Part shown: positions 45,311-59,400 of the stretch, piece by piece
How positions within the stretch are numbered: the first letter of the stretch is position 1
Layout: the number at the start of each line of letters is the position of its first letter
Source: Stictocephala bisonia
Lineage: Eukaryota > Arthropoda > Insecta > Hemiptera > Membracidae
DNA: 64,000 bases
NCBI GenBank assembly: GCA_035578905.1
Contig: JAQJVL010000733.1
Location: 343,001 to 407,000, forward strand
Reading direction: 5' to 3'
Position numbers and translations under genes: made by a program
Notes under the pieces: generated by a model
Database searches by the model: none
Told to the model about the DNA's origin: nothing
The model's input: the letters and a program-made list of their open reading frames with translations, nothing else

Positions 45311-48300
45311 CCCGTACAAAGGTATTGCCCCCAATTCCCCCCATAAAACAAGAAAAATTTAAAAAGTGTGGTATCGAAAACCCCCCTTTCCTCTCTTTCA
45401 GTGGTTTGGTTAAAATTTTTAGGGGGTAAAACCCCCCCTTTTTTAAAGTGGGTCCCCCCCAGTTTTAAAAACTAAAATTAAAAATTTATGGTTTTAGGGG
45501 GACTTTGGGCCCTTTGATTTGTCTTTTGGTCTTTGTTTTAAGATCCCCCAACCCTTTTTTGGTTTTTGTTTTTTGAAACCCGGTTTAAAAAAAAAACAAA
45601 AATTTGCCCCTTTTTCACATTATTTGAAAATGATTAAAAAAAATTTTTTTCCCATGTTTTTAAAAAAGGTGTATTTCTTTTTTTACAAATAAAAAAAAAT
45701 AAAATTATAAATTTTATATACCCCTCCTAAAAATAACCCCTTATTAGAAAAAATTTTAACCCCCTTTAAAGAAATTGGGGTTTTTTTTTTTGGGGAAAGT
45801 GTGTTTCAAAAATTTTGGACAACAATTTTATTTTTTTTTGGAAATTGGCGACCCTTAAATGCCCAAGAAAAGGTTTAATGTTAAAAAATATTTTTTCGGA
45901 AAAACCCTTTGGGCTGTTTAAAATTTTTGAAAAAAAAAAAAACACAGTTTTAAAATACCCGTTCGGGGGATGAAAACTTGTTAATAGTCCCCTTTTTTTT
46001 ATTAAAAAGTATTTTTTTTTTAAAAACAAAATAAATTTAAAAAAATCACCCCTTTAATTGTTAAAAAATTTAAAACCTTTTTCCCTAAAAAAATTTGCAA
46101 AAACAAAAAATATTTTTAAATAAACCATCAATTAATTTTTATTTAAAAATTTTAAATAAAAAATTAAAATAACTTGGGGCCCACCTCGGGAACCTTTCCC
46201 GGGGGGCCAACCCCGGACTTTTTGGGCTGTGGGGCACGGACTTCTGTTTAAACAAAAAATAGAAAAGATTAAGTGAAAAAAGTAAAATCAAAAACAAAAA
46301 CCCTTTGGAAAACCCCTAAAAATATTTTTTTTGGCCCCAAACGGTCCCCCCCTTCCCCAAAATCCCCCCTTAATTTTTTTTTCCAATTTTGGGTTGTTTT
46401 CTTTTATAGTTTTTTTAAAATAACCAAAATGAAAAGGAAAGGGAAACAAAAAGGGGTTATATCCCAAAACTTTTTAAATTATAATTTTTTGGTTTTGGAC
46501 TTTTTTAAATGTAATTTTATTTGTCTATTTATCTACTTAAAAATTTAAACTCAATAAAAAAATATAAATAAAAAAAAAAATTACAAAATTTTTTTTTAAA
46601 AAAATTTTTTTATTTTTTTTGAAAAAATTTTTTTTTTTAATTTGGGTTTTAAAAAATTTATTAAAAAAAGGGCCTTTTAAATTCTAGGAAAAAAAAATAT
46701 AATTTTTGTTTTGGTTTCAAAAAAATTTTTAAAAATTTTTATTTCCCTTAAAAACATTTAAAAAACCCAAAAAAAGGTTTTTTTTCAGGGGCCAAATTTT
46801 TTCATTTTTTAAAAATAATAAAGTTTTGCAATTGGAAAAGGGTAAATCCCAAAAATTTTTTTATTTCCCGGGGAGTTGTTTTTGCCCCTTTACCAAAGGG
46901 AAAACCTATAAATTTTTTGTTTTTTTGAAAACTGGTAACCCCAGTATTTTTTTTTAAAAACTTTAAGGGAAAAAACCCCAAAACCCAAATAAACATTTTA
47001 AAATTATAGCTTAAAGGTTTTTTGTGTATCTAAAACTATTTTTAAATTTTTTAAGATGGGGTGTGTAAAAACCCTAAAACATAACCAAATTTTAAAATAA
47101 AAAAAGAAAAAACCCCCGTTTAATTTTGGGGAACATTTTTGTGGACCAGACGTTGTGGGTTTTTGGGGTTTTGCCCGATTTTTAACCCCCAAATTTTTAA
47201 AAATTATCAGTAATTGTAAAGGGGTTTTTTTTACAAAATTAAACACACAATAAAAATTTGATACAGAAAAAATAAAATAAATTTTTTAATTTTACATATA
47301 TGCATTTTGCTTTTTTGAAACAATCCACAAAAAAAAAACTTAAAATGTCTAAAAAATTTAAAAAATTTAACACAAAACCAAAATTCCCCCCCTTTTGGGA
47401 AAAAAATTTTTTTTAAAATGAGGATTGTTTTTCCTTTCCCCTAAAATTTGGAACCGGGGCTCTTGTAAAGAAACCCCCCCCGGAAAAAATAAAAGCCCCC
47501 AGCAGCCCACCCCTTTTTTGGGTTTCCCAAAAAAACCGAAAGGGCCCCTTTTCGAGGTACTTCAACCGTCCCCATAAATTTTCTTCCTCTTTCTTGAAAC
47601 TCCCCCCCGTGTCACCTTCAAAAGTCCCCCTTCCCTTCCCTTCCTTTCTTTTTTGTTTTATTTTTTCCATGGCAGAAAATTAATTTTATCTTCTCCAAAG
47701 TTTTTTTTGTTTGGCCCCCTTTCTGATCCTTCCCCCTCCTGAAAAAATTCATCCCGGAAATCTTCACACCAGGAATTTTTCCTTCAAAATTTTCATAAAA
47801 TTAGGGGGTTTTTTCAGATCCCCTCTCTTTTCCCAAAAAATTCTTTTCCGGGAATGACCCAAAAAATTTTTCCTCCACAACGAACAAAAAGTTTTTTGGT
47901 TTTTTTTATTTTCCTTTCCCCAAATTTTTGGACCCCAACCACCCAATAAACGTCCGAAAAATAAATTTTCTTTTTTTTAGCTTAAAACAATTAAAACCCT
48001 TTTCCTTCCTTTGCCCTAATATTAAAAAAAGATAAAATTTCCCTTAAACGCGAATTTTTTTTTTCAAAGTTTCCCCAAAAACCCCCCTTGATCCTTTGGG
48101 GCCTTTTAGGAGAGATTTTTGATTTTTTGGTTTGGAAAAAATTTTCCCTTTTAATTTTCCTTTGCCCCCGGTAAATAAAAGGTCTTTTGGGAGGTAGGGG
48201 CCTTTGTCCAGAAAGAAAAAAACTCCCTTTTTTTTTGGAAATTTTTTTTTTCTCCAAAAACCGCTAAAAGGGGTTTACGAATTTTTTTTTCGAAAAAAAT

Positions 48301-50132
48301 CGTTTTTTAAAAAATTTAAAATTTCACCATACAGGGTTTTTTTTGGGGACCCCTTTTACCAATCCCCCCAAAAATCAATCCCATCGTTTTGTAGATTTTT
48401 TAACGTTTGAAAACATCTACCCCTTTCCTTTGTTTTTCCCCCAATTTCTTGGGCAACTTAAATTTTGTGTTTTCAGTTGCTTTTCCCCTTCACGGGGGAA
48501 AATAGTGACTCTTTCCCTTTAAATTTTTTTTTTAAAACCGGGAAAGGGGAAACTTCTCATTTTTTTTTAAAGCAAAACCCTTTTTGCGGGGAAGCTGCGT
48601 TTTTTTTTAAAGGCCATTTTCATCAAAATTAAAAAAAATCTAACCCCAGAAAAATTCCCCCCCTTTTTTTTCTAGGGAATTCTTGAAATTTTTTAAATTT
48701 CACCAAAAATTTTTCAGGGGCCCAGAAAAATTAATTTTTTCACCGCAGTTTGCTGTTTTTTGGTTTAACCCCAATACCGCTGTTTTCCCACCTGTTAACC
48801 ACCCTTTTTTAAACTTGCTGTAAACGCAAAATCCCCCGTTTTTCCCCTTTTAAATTTTTTTGGAAAACCCTTCCAGTCCCTTTTTCCCTTTAAAGGGAAA
48901 AAGGCCCGGAAAACTTTTTCCCCCTTTTACCCCTTTTTTGCACCAAAAACCACTGTTTTAAAAAGTCCTCCCTAAAACTTTTTTCATGTACCCCATTTTT
49001 TAAAATTTTTTTTTTCTGCCCCCTTAAATTTGGGACCCCTGTCCCAAAATTTCCCTCTTTAAGCCCCTGATTCAAACCCCCCCCTTTTTTTTTTTTTCCC
49101 CAACCCGAGCACTGAAAGAACGCCCAAACCAATTTTCCTTTCCCCAAACCCAAAAATTTTTTTCACATTTTCACCCTTTTCCATTTCCCTTAACAAATTC
49201 GAATTTCGTTCCAATTGACACCGAAACTTGTTTCCTCTTTTGCGATGAAAAGTCTCCATTTTTTTGGGTTAAAAATCAAACTTAAACCCATTTCCCAATC
49301 AAACTAGACGAAAGACATTTTTTTCTAGAACGAAAAAAGATTTTGCACAAACAAAAGCAAACCGATCCTTTTCCCCCCGCCCAAGGGCAAAAAATGGGAA
49401 AAACAAAAAGAATATGCGGAAACATTTAAAAAAGGGGAAAGCGGGGGGGAAAACCAAAGCAGGAAAGGAAAAAAAAAAAACTATCGACCCCTTAAAACCC
49501 CGGGGGTAAAAAAGACCGGGGCCCCCCCCCCTTTGAACCAAAAAGGAAAGCCAAAAAAAAAGCCCAACGCAAAAATGCCGCCCCTTTTACCCCCCTCCCC
49601 CCCCTTTTCCCCCAAAATTTTTTGGAGAACAAAAAAAAAACAAAAAATTTAAAAAAAAACCCAAATTTTAAAAATTTTGAAAACCCCCACCCTTTTTTTT
49701 TTTTTAAAAAAGTTTTTTCCAAATTTTTTTTTTTCCCCCGGACGGGCCCCCCCCCCCAAAGTTAGCGGGTTTTTTTGGGGGTTTGGGGCGGGGTTTTTTT
49801 TTACTGAAAATATGAAAATTTTTTTTTAAAATTTTTTTTCCAAAAAAATTTAAATTTATTTAAGAAAAATTAAAAAATAAAAACAAAAAAAAAAATTAAA
49901 AAAAAAAAAAAAAAAAAAAACAAAAAAAAAAAAATTTTTTGGGGTTTAAAAAAACCCCCAACCAAAAACCCCTTTGAAAAAAAAAGGAAAAACCCTTTCA
50001 AGGGGAAAAAAACAAACCAAATTTGGGCAAACCAAAAAGCTAAAAATTAAATTTTTTTTTTAAAAAAGGGAAAAAAAAAAAAAAAAATTTAAAAAAACAA
50101 AATTTTAAAAAAAAATTAAAAAACCCAAAAAT

Positions 50133-50163
<31 letters not shown>

Positions 50164-50182
50164 AAAAAAAAGAAAAAAAAAG

Positions 50183-50220
<38 letters not shown>

Positions 50221-53200
50221 CCCCCCAAGGAAAAAAACCCCTTATAAAAAAAAAAAAAAACCCTTTTTAAAAAAAAATAAAAGGGAAAAACAAACGGGAA
50301 ATAAAAAAAAGGAAATATATAAAAAATTTCCCCTTTATGGACCGAAAAAGGGTTTTAAATTTTTTTTACATTTACCCTTCACCCCCAAAAATATTTTGGC
50401 TTTGAAACCCAATTTATTAATAAAAATACTCTTTGGTATCCCCTTACCCCCTTTTTAAAAAAGTTTTTTCTTTTTTTTTTTTGTTTTAATAGGTTTTTTA
50501 AATTTTAAAAGTTTTAAATAAAAGGGTCAAAAAAAACCAAAATTTAAACCCATTTTTTTATTTTTTTTCCCAAAAACCCCTTTTTTTTATTTTACTAAAA
50601 TAAACCCCAAATTTGTTTTTCCCCTTAGGGAAAACTATTTTCCCAGAGGGGGTTTTATAACCCCTAAAACCCTATCCCTCTCAAGGGGGAAAATCCCCTT
50701 TAGTTGCCCTTTTTTAAAAAAACCCAAAAGGGAAACGGGTTAAAACTTTTTCAGTTTTTTTTTTGTCAAAAAGGGGTAAGTTTGGAAAAATAGAAAAGGG
50801 AAGTGAGTCACCCCGGGTTTTTCCCTTTTTTTATAGATTTGGGGTTTTATAATGTGAAAAATTTAATTAAAAAATTATTTTAGAAATTTTTTTTTTTAAA
50901 TAAATTTTAATTTTAAAAAAAAAATTAAAAAAAAAGCCCATTTTTTTAAATTTTTTTCCAATCCCTAGGAATTTAATTGTCAATTTTGTTTTTTCCCCAA
51001 AACCAAATATTTTTTCCCCTCTCTCCCTTTAAGGACCGGCACCTTTTTTTTTATACTCCCATTTCGGGGAAACCCTACAAAAAATTCCCAAATTTCTGTT
51101 TAATTTAAATTTACAGGTTTGGTTTCAACATAAAAAACACAATTTTATAATACAAAAAAAGCAATCGAAAAAAAAAATGATTTTAAAATTTTTGGGGGTT
51201 TAAACCCAAACGAAAGTTTTTTTTTCCTTTTTCAAAAAAAAGAATAAAATTTTATGTTTAAATTAAATTTAATTTTTTATTCTTTGCATGTGCTTCTTAG
51301 ATTTTGAAAAAATTTTTTATGCATATCAAAATAAAATTTTTAAAGGGAAAATATTTTTTAAACCAAAACTAATTTTTTAACTTTTAAAAAAACCCCAAAA
51401 AAAAATTGATTTTTTGTAAAAAAGTCCAAAATTGGGAAAACTTGCCAGGGGGGCCCAAAAGGTTGGGAGACGGGGTGATGAAGTTTTTTCCCCAGGCGAG
51501 GGTTTTTTGTTATTTTTTTAAAACCGGCCTTTTTTTTTGGAAAAAATTTTGAGTGTTTGGAAGAAGTTTGCCCCAAAGTGGATCTTTTTCCCCCCCTTTG
51601 CGCCCAATTTAAAGGGGGTTTTTGTACCTTTTTTCCCTTTTTTTCTCTAATGTGGGTAGGGGTTTGTAATTAGTGCTTTGGCCCCCCCTTTTTCCCTTTA
51701 AAACCAGATTTTCCCCAGAAATTTGGGGGAATTTTTGTTTAATTTTCCCCCTTTTGGAAACCAAATTTTAAAGGCCAAAAAACCTTGTAAAAATTCGGGT
51801 TTATCCCAAAAACTAAAGAACTTTTTTCCAGTTAAAAATTTTGACTAAAAATAACAAAAAATTTTTTCAAAAAATTTTTCCCCTTTCGGGTAGAGAGTTT
51901 TTCGAAATGAAAAGAAATTTTTTTTAATTTTTCCCATAAAAAGATCAACTTTTTTTTAATGCACTCTTTTGCGGGGAGATGGGGAAAACGGGTTTCGGGG
52001 TTTAATTTTTGATTTTTTTTGCCATGCCCCCCAGGGGTTTTAGTTTTGCATTTTTTTATTACTTGTTTTCCCTTTTTTTAATCATAATTAAAGGGGGTTT
52101 ACCAGTTTTAACTATTTGACACTGTTTTTGATAAATTTTTTACGGGAAACTTGGCTAATGGAAGTTTTGTTTAACGGGTGCAATCGTTTTTTTTTTTTGG
52201 GTTTAAAAATTTTTTTGGTTCTTAGTAGATTTTTGGAACAAGTCTTCCTATTTCTTTTGCGAAAAAATTTTCCCCCCAATTTTTTTAATTTCTTAAACAA
52301 TTATTTTTAAAATTTCTAAACTTGGGCAAAAAAATACCCGGTTTCATTAAAAATGATTTAAAGGGTAAAAAATCAAACTCTGGGGGAAATGTGAATTTGT
52401 AGTTTTTAAAAAAACATTTTTTTATGTACTGACCCTTTTTTAAAAACAGCTTTTTTTTTAATTTTTTCCTTTTAATTTTTCTTTTTTTAAGTTTTCCTAA
52501 TTTTTTGGGGTTTTTTTTTTTAAAAAACCCAAAAAGGTGAAAGAAAGGAAAAAAAAGACCCCAAATCTTTTGTTTTTGGCCTTTTTAAAGCCCAAAATAA
52601 ATTTTTTTTTTTAAATTTAAGGCAAAGTTTTTTCTGTTAGTTTTTTCCTTTCCCTTTTTTTATTGTTTAAGTTTTTTTCATTAGTGTTTTTTTTGAATTT
52701 CCCCGACCAAGCAAAATTTTTTGACTGAAACGCCCCTTGCTCCACAGCCCTCTTCTCGGGGGCCAAATCCCCCCATTTTTTCCTCATCGCAGTGTTCATT
52801 ACGGGAAAGTTCGTTGAAACCTAAAGGGACCTCCGGGAAAACCCTTTTTTGGTTTTCTCTCCAACAGTTTTCCCCCAAGGCCCTTTAACGCTCCCCACTG
52901 GCCATTTTTAAATTCCCACTGGGGGTTTTTTTGGGGTTTTTCAGTCTCTACCAAAAAGGGACCAACACAAATTTTTTGGGACCCCCGGGGCAATTTAAAA
53001 AAATTTTTAAAAAAGTTTTGCTCTGGGGGCCCCCCTTTTCTGTTTGGCCTTCATACATTGATACTTGTCCACAGGGCCCCCTACCCCCTTTAGTCGACGA
53101 AAATTAAAACTTTTCATTCCAAAACGAAAAAAGTGGATACCGCACCCCTTCCAATTAAAGGGTAAAATGTGCAATCAAAAAAAAAATTTATTTTTTAAAT

Positions 53201-53432
53201 TTTATTTTAAATTTTGGGTTTTTTATAGAAAAATTTTTTTTTCCCCCCAAACACGTTTTTTTTTTTTGACGGTTTTTTTTAAAAAAAAAAATAAATATTT
53301 GCATGGGTAAATTTTTTTCCCCAAATTAACCAAAAAATTGGAAATCTTTTTTAATTTTAAGCAATAATTTGAGAATTTTCCAAACTTTTTAAAAATGGGA
53401 TTAAATTTTGATTAATTATTCAAAAAACGAAA

Positions 53433-53480
53433 CAGTAGAGCCCCTCCCAAATTTCGAACTTTCGGGAATCCGGAAATTTT
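53433..53480 (+). mobile_element. Tigger-MITE terminus in the degraded block
   Basis: CAGTAGAGCCCCTCCCAAAT then TTCGAACTTTCGGGAATCCG aligns with the right end of the 3959-4427 MITE read inward (CAGTAGAGTCCCGCTAATCT, GAACTTCGGTAATCCGAA). The opposite end was not located. Confidence 0.6.
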
Positions 53481-56400
53481 TAAATTTCTGAAAAAAAAAG
53501 TGGCCAACTTTTTAAAAAAAAAAAAGGGTATTTTACTCTAAGAACCACTACTTTTTTTTAAAATTTTAAAAAATGGTAAGAAAAAAAATTTTTTTAAAAG
53601 TCCCTTAAAACCGCCAATGAATTTTTCAAAAAATTAATTTGGGTTTTGGAAAAAAACTTTTTTTAAATTTTTTTTTGGCTTTAAAAAAAGAAATTACTCC
53701 CCCCTTTAAAAAGTTTAAATTTTTCGGGGGGTTTTTCCTCAAAAAAAGGTATCCACGGGGGTCGTTGGGGAAAATTTTTTGCTTCTTACTTTTTTCCTTG
53801 GAAAGGGGAGCGGGTCCCGGTTGAAATAAAAATAATAAAAATTTTAATTAAATGTTTTTTTTCCAAAAAAAAATTTTACAAACATTCCCCTTTCATCCCT
53901 TGAAAAATTTAAAACCCCCAAAAAATAGGGTTTTTCGAAAATATAGACCCCCAAGGCTAACCCTTTGTTTGGAGGTACAGAAACTTTCCCTATTTAATAA
54001 AACTTTTTTTGGGGTTTGGGAACAAAAGGGTTAAAATGAAAAAAAAATAAACAAACATATTTTTTCCAAACTTTACTCCTACCCTGAATAGTTTTTTTTT
54101 TTTAAAAAAAAATTTTTAAATTATTGTTTAAAGAAAATTTCCCAAAACAGAGATATTTTCCCCCTATAAATATTAAAATTTTTTTTTTTAAAGGTCGTTT
54201 TATCATTATTTTTAAAAAGTTACAAAAAAGGGTTTCTGCTTATTTCATCAAAAAGAAAAAAAACCACCCCCCTTAAAGTTTTTTTAAAAACTTTTTTTAA
54301 TAGTTTTTTTACAATTCCAAAATCTCTTTGGGCTTTTTTATTTGTAAAATTTTTGGGATTTTGGGTATAAAAACTTTTTTTTTTTTAAAATATTTTTTGG
54401 GTTTTTGGTTTTAAGGGTGAAACCAAAATCTTTTAAATTTGGGCGAAATTTTATTTTTTGTGGATGCAAAAAATTGTGTACTTTTCCCGGGATTTTCAAA
54501 TTTGAAAAAAATTTTTTTGGTTAAAAACCCTTTTTTAGGAGGACAAAAATTCCTTAGGGGTTTTAATTTTTTTTTCCCAATACACAGAAAAGGGGAAAAA
54601 AGATGCCCCATTTTTTTTTCCCTTTTAATATTTAAAATCTAAAAAACTTTTTTTTTTTGATTGCCCTTTTAAACCCTTTTTAGGTTTAAAATAAACTTTT
54701 CCCCCCCAGCATGCAAATACCATACCCCCGCCCCAAAAAGGGTTTACCAAAAAAAAAATTTAAAAACTTTTCGCAATACTTTCATTATTAAAAAAGGTAC
54801 TTAAAAATTTGAAATAAGCGTAAAAAAAAATTAAATTAATTTTTTTCCTTTAAACCATTACAAAAAAAAATTTTCCGTAAGCCCCCTTTTTTCAGAACAA
54901 CACCCAAGAAATTTTTTTAAGTTTTTCCCATTTCCCAGCAAAATTTCCACTTTACCCCCCCTTTTTTTGAAAAATAAAAAATCAAGAAAATTTTGATTTT
55001 AAATTTTGATTTTTTAAAAAAAAGTTTCCCTCCTTTTTAAAAAAAATTTTTAAATAACTAGCCCCCTTGGGCCGAGCTTAATCCCATGTTTTTTTTTTTA
55101 AAAAACCACCACTAAAATACCCCCCCTTAAGTCAGAGTTTTTTTTGATGCCCGTGTCCCCCATGAAAATTATTTACATAACACAAAAGCAGTTTTGTTTG
55201 AAAATTGAAGTGATTTTCCCCCGGGAAAAATTTCCAAAACCCGAGATTTTTAATGTATTTTTAAAAAAAGGATAAAAATTTAATTTATGCCCCCCGGGAG
55301 GTCCCCCCCATATTTTAATTTTTTCAAAAACATTAAACTCAATTTTCCCAATTTTCCCCTTTAAGCACTTTTTTTTTTCCTACCCTTTCCAAATTAAATT
55401 TTTAAAAACCAAATTTTATAAGGGGACACCCCCTTAACCCAAAAGTTAAAATAACTTATCAAGAAAAAATTCTATGTTTCCCCCCGGTTTTTCAAGTTTT
55501 TTAGTAATTCTAAGAAAAAAACCACTTCCCTTTTTTTTGGCCCCATTTTTTTAAAACCCCCCTGAAATTTAATTCAAAAAATTTAAAAGTGCTTTTTTCC
55601 GTGTTCTTTTCCTTAACGAAACCCAAAATTTAAATTTATCACAAAAAAATTTTTTCCCTTTTTTTCCCAAAAATTTGATAAAAATTTTTTGGGTTTCTTT
55701 AATCTTTTTCAAATTTATTTTTTGAAAAGTTGAGAGAAAAGGGATAATGGGTCAAAAAGTTAAAAACAATTTTTAATTTTTATTCTTTTTTTGAAATATG
55801 GGTTTTTACTAGGCTTTTTAAATTTTTTCCGGGGAAAACCCCCCATTTTTTTTTCCAAAAACTAAAATTTAAAAATAGCAATAAATTTGAACGAACTTTT
55901 TTTACGGGTTTTTTTTTTTTAAAATTTTTTTATGAATTTTTACCATTTTTTCCGGTGTTTTTTCCTTTTTTTTAATGTTTAACGGAAATTTCAAAATATT
56001 TTTTTCCCACCACGGGAACCCGGGAAAACATTGTTTGGAGGTTTTTATTTGTTTCTGGGGAAATTAATTTTTTAAAATTTAAGAGAGTTAAAGGGTCATT
56101 TTAATTTTTTCCCTTTTCCCCTTTTTTAGTTTTTCCCAAGAAATTTGCCCAACAAAGAATCTATAAAAGTTTTGGGTTTATTTTTTAAAGGGGCCCCCCC
56201 CTTTTTTTTTTTTTTTCCTTTTTTTAATTTTTTTGTTTTTTTAATTTTTTTTTTTTCTTCTAAAATTTTTTTTTAATTTTTGGTTTTTTCCCCCAAAGGG
56301 GCCCCCCCCCTTTTTTACAAATTTTTGTCCCGAAATTTTTCCTTTTAAAAAAATTTTCCCCAAGTTTCCTTGTATTCCCCTTATTCCTTTTAAAAAAGAC

Positions 56401-59400
56401 CCCCAGAAATTTAAAATTTGTTTTTAAGATTCGAAAAATCAACCTTGAAATTTTTATTTTCTAAATTTAAAAAATTTAAGTTTTTTAATTTTTTTTTTTT
56501 CGGGCTTTTTTTTTTTTTTTAGTTTTTTTTAATTAAATTTCCCTTTTTTTTTTTTTTTAATACGTTTTTTTGAAAATTTACCCATTCTAAAGCCCCCAAG
56601 GGTTTAAAATCTTAAAACCCCCTTTTTTTTTTTATTTTTTTAATTTCTTTTCTCTGTTTTGGGCATTTTTTAAATATTAAAAATTTTAATAAACTAAATT
56701 ATGGGCCCGGCGGGGGAAAATTTTGAACTAAAAAAACGGGTTTTCCAATCTTTTTTTTTATCTAGAAAACTCACCTAAAACGCCCCTTAAATTTTGTTTG
56801 GGGATGGGGTTTTTTGGCTCGTAAACTTTTCCCCTTTTGCCCGCCCAATGCCCAACCCCCCTCCCCCCGCCTTTTTTTATAAAACCAAACATTTGTTAAC
56901 AGTAAATTTTTAACCCCCGGTTCCAAAAAACCGCTGCTTCTAGGTTAATTTTTTATGTTTTTTTTTTAATAAAAATTTCAAAAATTTTTGGCCCAATACA
57001 GTTTTGGGATTGATGGGGTTTTCTATTTGGGAGTTTTTTTAAAAAAAGATTCTAGACCGGGGAAAACAGAATTTTAAATTTTTTATTTTTCATCAATTAA
57101 AGGTTTTTTCCTTTTTAATAAAGGTTTTCATTGCCCTCCAATTATTTTTAAGTTTTTGCAATTTTTTGGAAGTACCCGCCCCGGTAGGAAAGTTTTTTTT
57201 ATCTCTTTTAAAAAAAGTTTTCCAGAAAGTTTTTTTTTCATGCGTTGTAAAACCAAGAAATTTTAAATTTTATCCCCTAGGGGCCGGTAAATTTAAATTT
57301 TTTTTTTTTCCCCAAAATTAAAAAAAACTTTTTTCCCTTTTTGGGGGGGGGGAAAAAAAAAAAAAATTAAACCAAAAAAAACCCCCCGCCCCCCCCCCCC
57401 CCCCTTGGGGGTTTTAAAAAAACCCTTTGGTTTTTTTGGTTAATCCCGGGTTAGGGGGACAAAAAAGGGGCCCATTTCCCCCCAACCCCCAAAATTTTTT
57501 AATTTCCCTTTTGTTTTTTATAAAAAATGAAAATTTAATTTAAGGTTTTTGATTTTGGTTTATTTTTTTCAGGGTTTTGAAAAACCAAAATTTCTTTTAA
57601 GAAACAATTTTTTTTTTTTTTTTGTTTTTTTTTAAACTGCCCAAAATAAAACTAAAAAAGGGAAATCAAAATTTGTTTCCTCATATTTTAAATTTTTTTT
57701 GGATGAGCTAATACGATACCCAATTATCTCTAACTAATAAAATTCAAAATCCTTTTTTTTTTTCTTTTTTTAATTTTAATTAATAAAAATTTGGGAAAAT
57801 TTTTTTAACCCATTATTATGAAACCATAAAGCTAAAAAATTTTAAAAAGTTTTTTTTAAAATAATTTTTTTTGGGCCTCTCCCAATTTTTTTTTCCCTTA
57901 AAACATAATTTTGTACAAAAAAAAAAAAATTTAAAGCCCTACTTCCCAGTTTTTTTTAAAAAATTTCAGCTAGGCTTTTTTTAAACTACGATATTTGGGT
58001 TCCCCGTTTTTTTTCCTTTTCCTGACTGATTTTTTGCCCCCCCTCTCACCCATAACCCACTTAAAAAGTTTTTTTTCTTGGCCCCTTGGCCCCTTCCTTC
58101 TAGCCGGGGCAACCCATTTTTTCTTTTTTCATGGGATAAAAATTTTCCCATTAAAATTAAAATTTGGTTTGCCCACTAGTTTCCCCCAAGGACGTGTAAA
58201 AAAGTTTTTTTGGCCCTATTACCCCAAAAGAAAAATTTTTCAGCATAAATCCTAAAAACAAATTAACTATGTTCCCGGGGGGGCCGTTAAAGGGGTAGCC
58301 AATTTTTGGCCAAGTAGGTGACATGCTTTAAATTTTTTTGGGCCCTTTCTATGGGGAAAATTTTGTAATGCCCCCCCCCCTAAAACCCCCTTGATTTTTG
58401 TCCCCCCATTTCATCGGGTTTTACTTTGGTGGGCCCCGGTTCTCAAACACAGTTTTTCCCTTGGAATTTTTTTTTCCTAAATCTTTTTATTTTTTTTTTC
58501 AAGGGGTAGAGACTTTTTTTTTTTCAGTTTTTAAAAATTTTCAATAAAAGGGGAAAATCAATTTTTGCCCAAATCCCATTTTCCCAATTTTTTGGTCATT
58601 TTTTTTTCCTGTTTGGGGGGCTTCAGGGGTTTTTATTAATTTTATTTTCATCATTTCAAACAAAGGTTTATTAAAATATCAGGGTTTTTTTTTTTGGTCT
58701 TTTCTAAAGCTCAAAATTAAAATTTTTTTTAGGTCCTCGAGTTTTTACCCCCCCTTTTTCTTTTTGGGGCCCCTTGTTTTCCAACTCAAGAAAAACTGCA
58801 AAGGGTTCACTTTTACAGGGCTCGCCCCTCCACACAGTACCCTCGCGGGCCCGGGGACACTCGATGTCCACCCAATTGGGCTTACATTGACACCCCAACC
58901 CCCAATAAAAAATTTTGCTTACGGCCCCAAAACCCGATATTTTAATTTTTGCCTCCCCTTTTTAAATTTCTTCCCAACAAAAACCACAAGCACCCTTTTT
59001 TTGGAGGTTATTTTTGAGGTTAGCCCCAACAATTTTTTCGCCCTTTAACGCAAATTTACCCAAGGATATTTATCACGTTTTTTTAAACTTGGGCCTCTTG
59101 CAAATTAAACTCAGCCCAAAAAATTAATTTTTAGCATGAAATTTTTTTTATTATCACTAAACTGCAAATTTTGGGAAAAAGCAACCCTTTTTAACAGTCT
59201 ACACGTTCAGCCCGGCCATTTTAAAAGATTTCTAAAAAAAAAAAAATCAAAATAAAACAAAATTTAGGAAATCTAAGCACCCCTTAAAAATTTTTTTTTT
59301 TTTTCAAGGATACCCTGCAGTCGGGTATAATTTTTTCGGGGAAACAGTGTGCCCCTGTTTGAGAAAAGGGAAGAACCCAAAAAATTACCCCACACTCTTC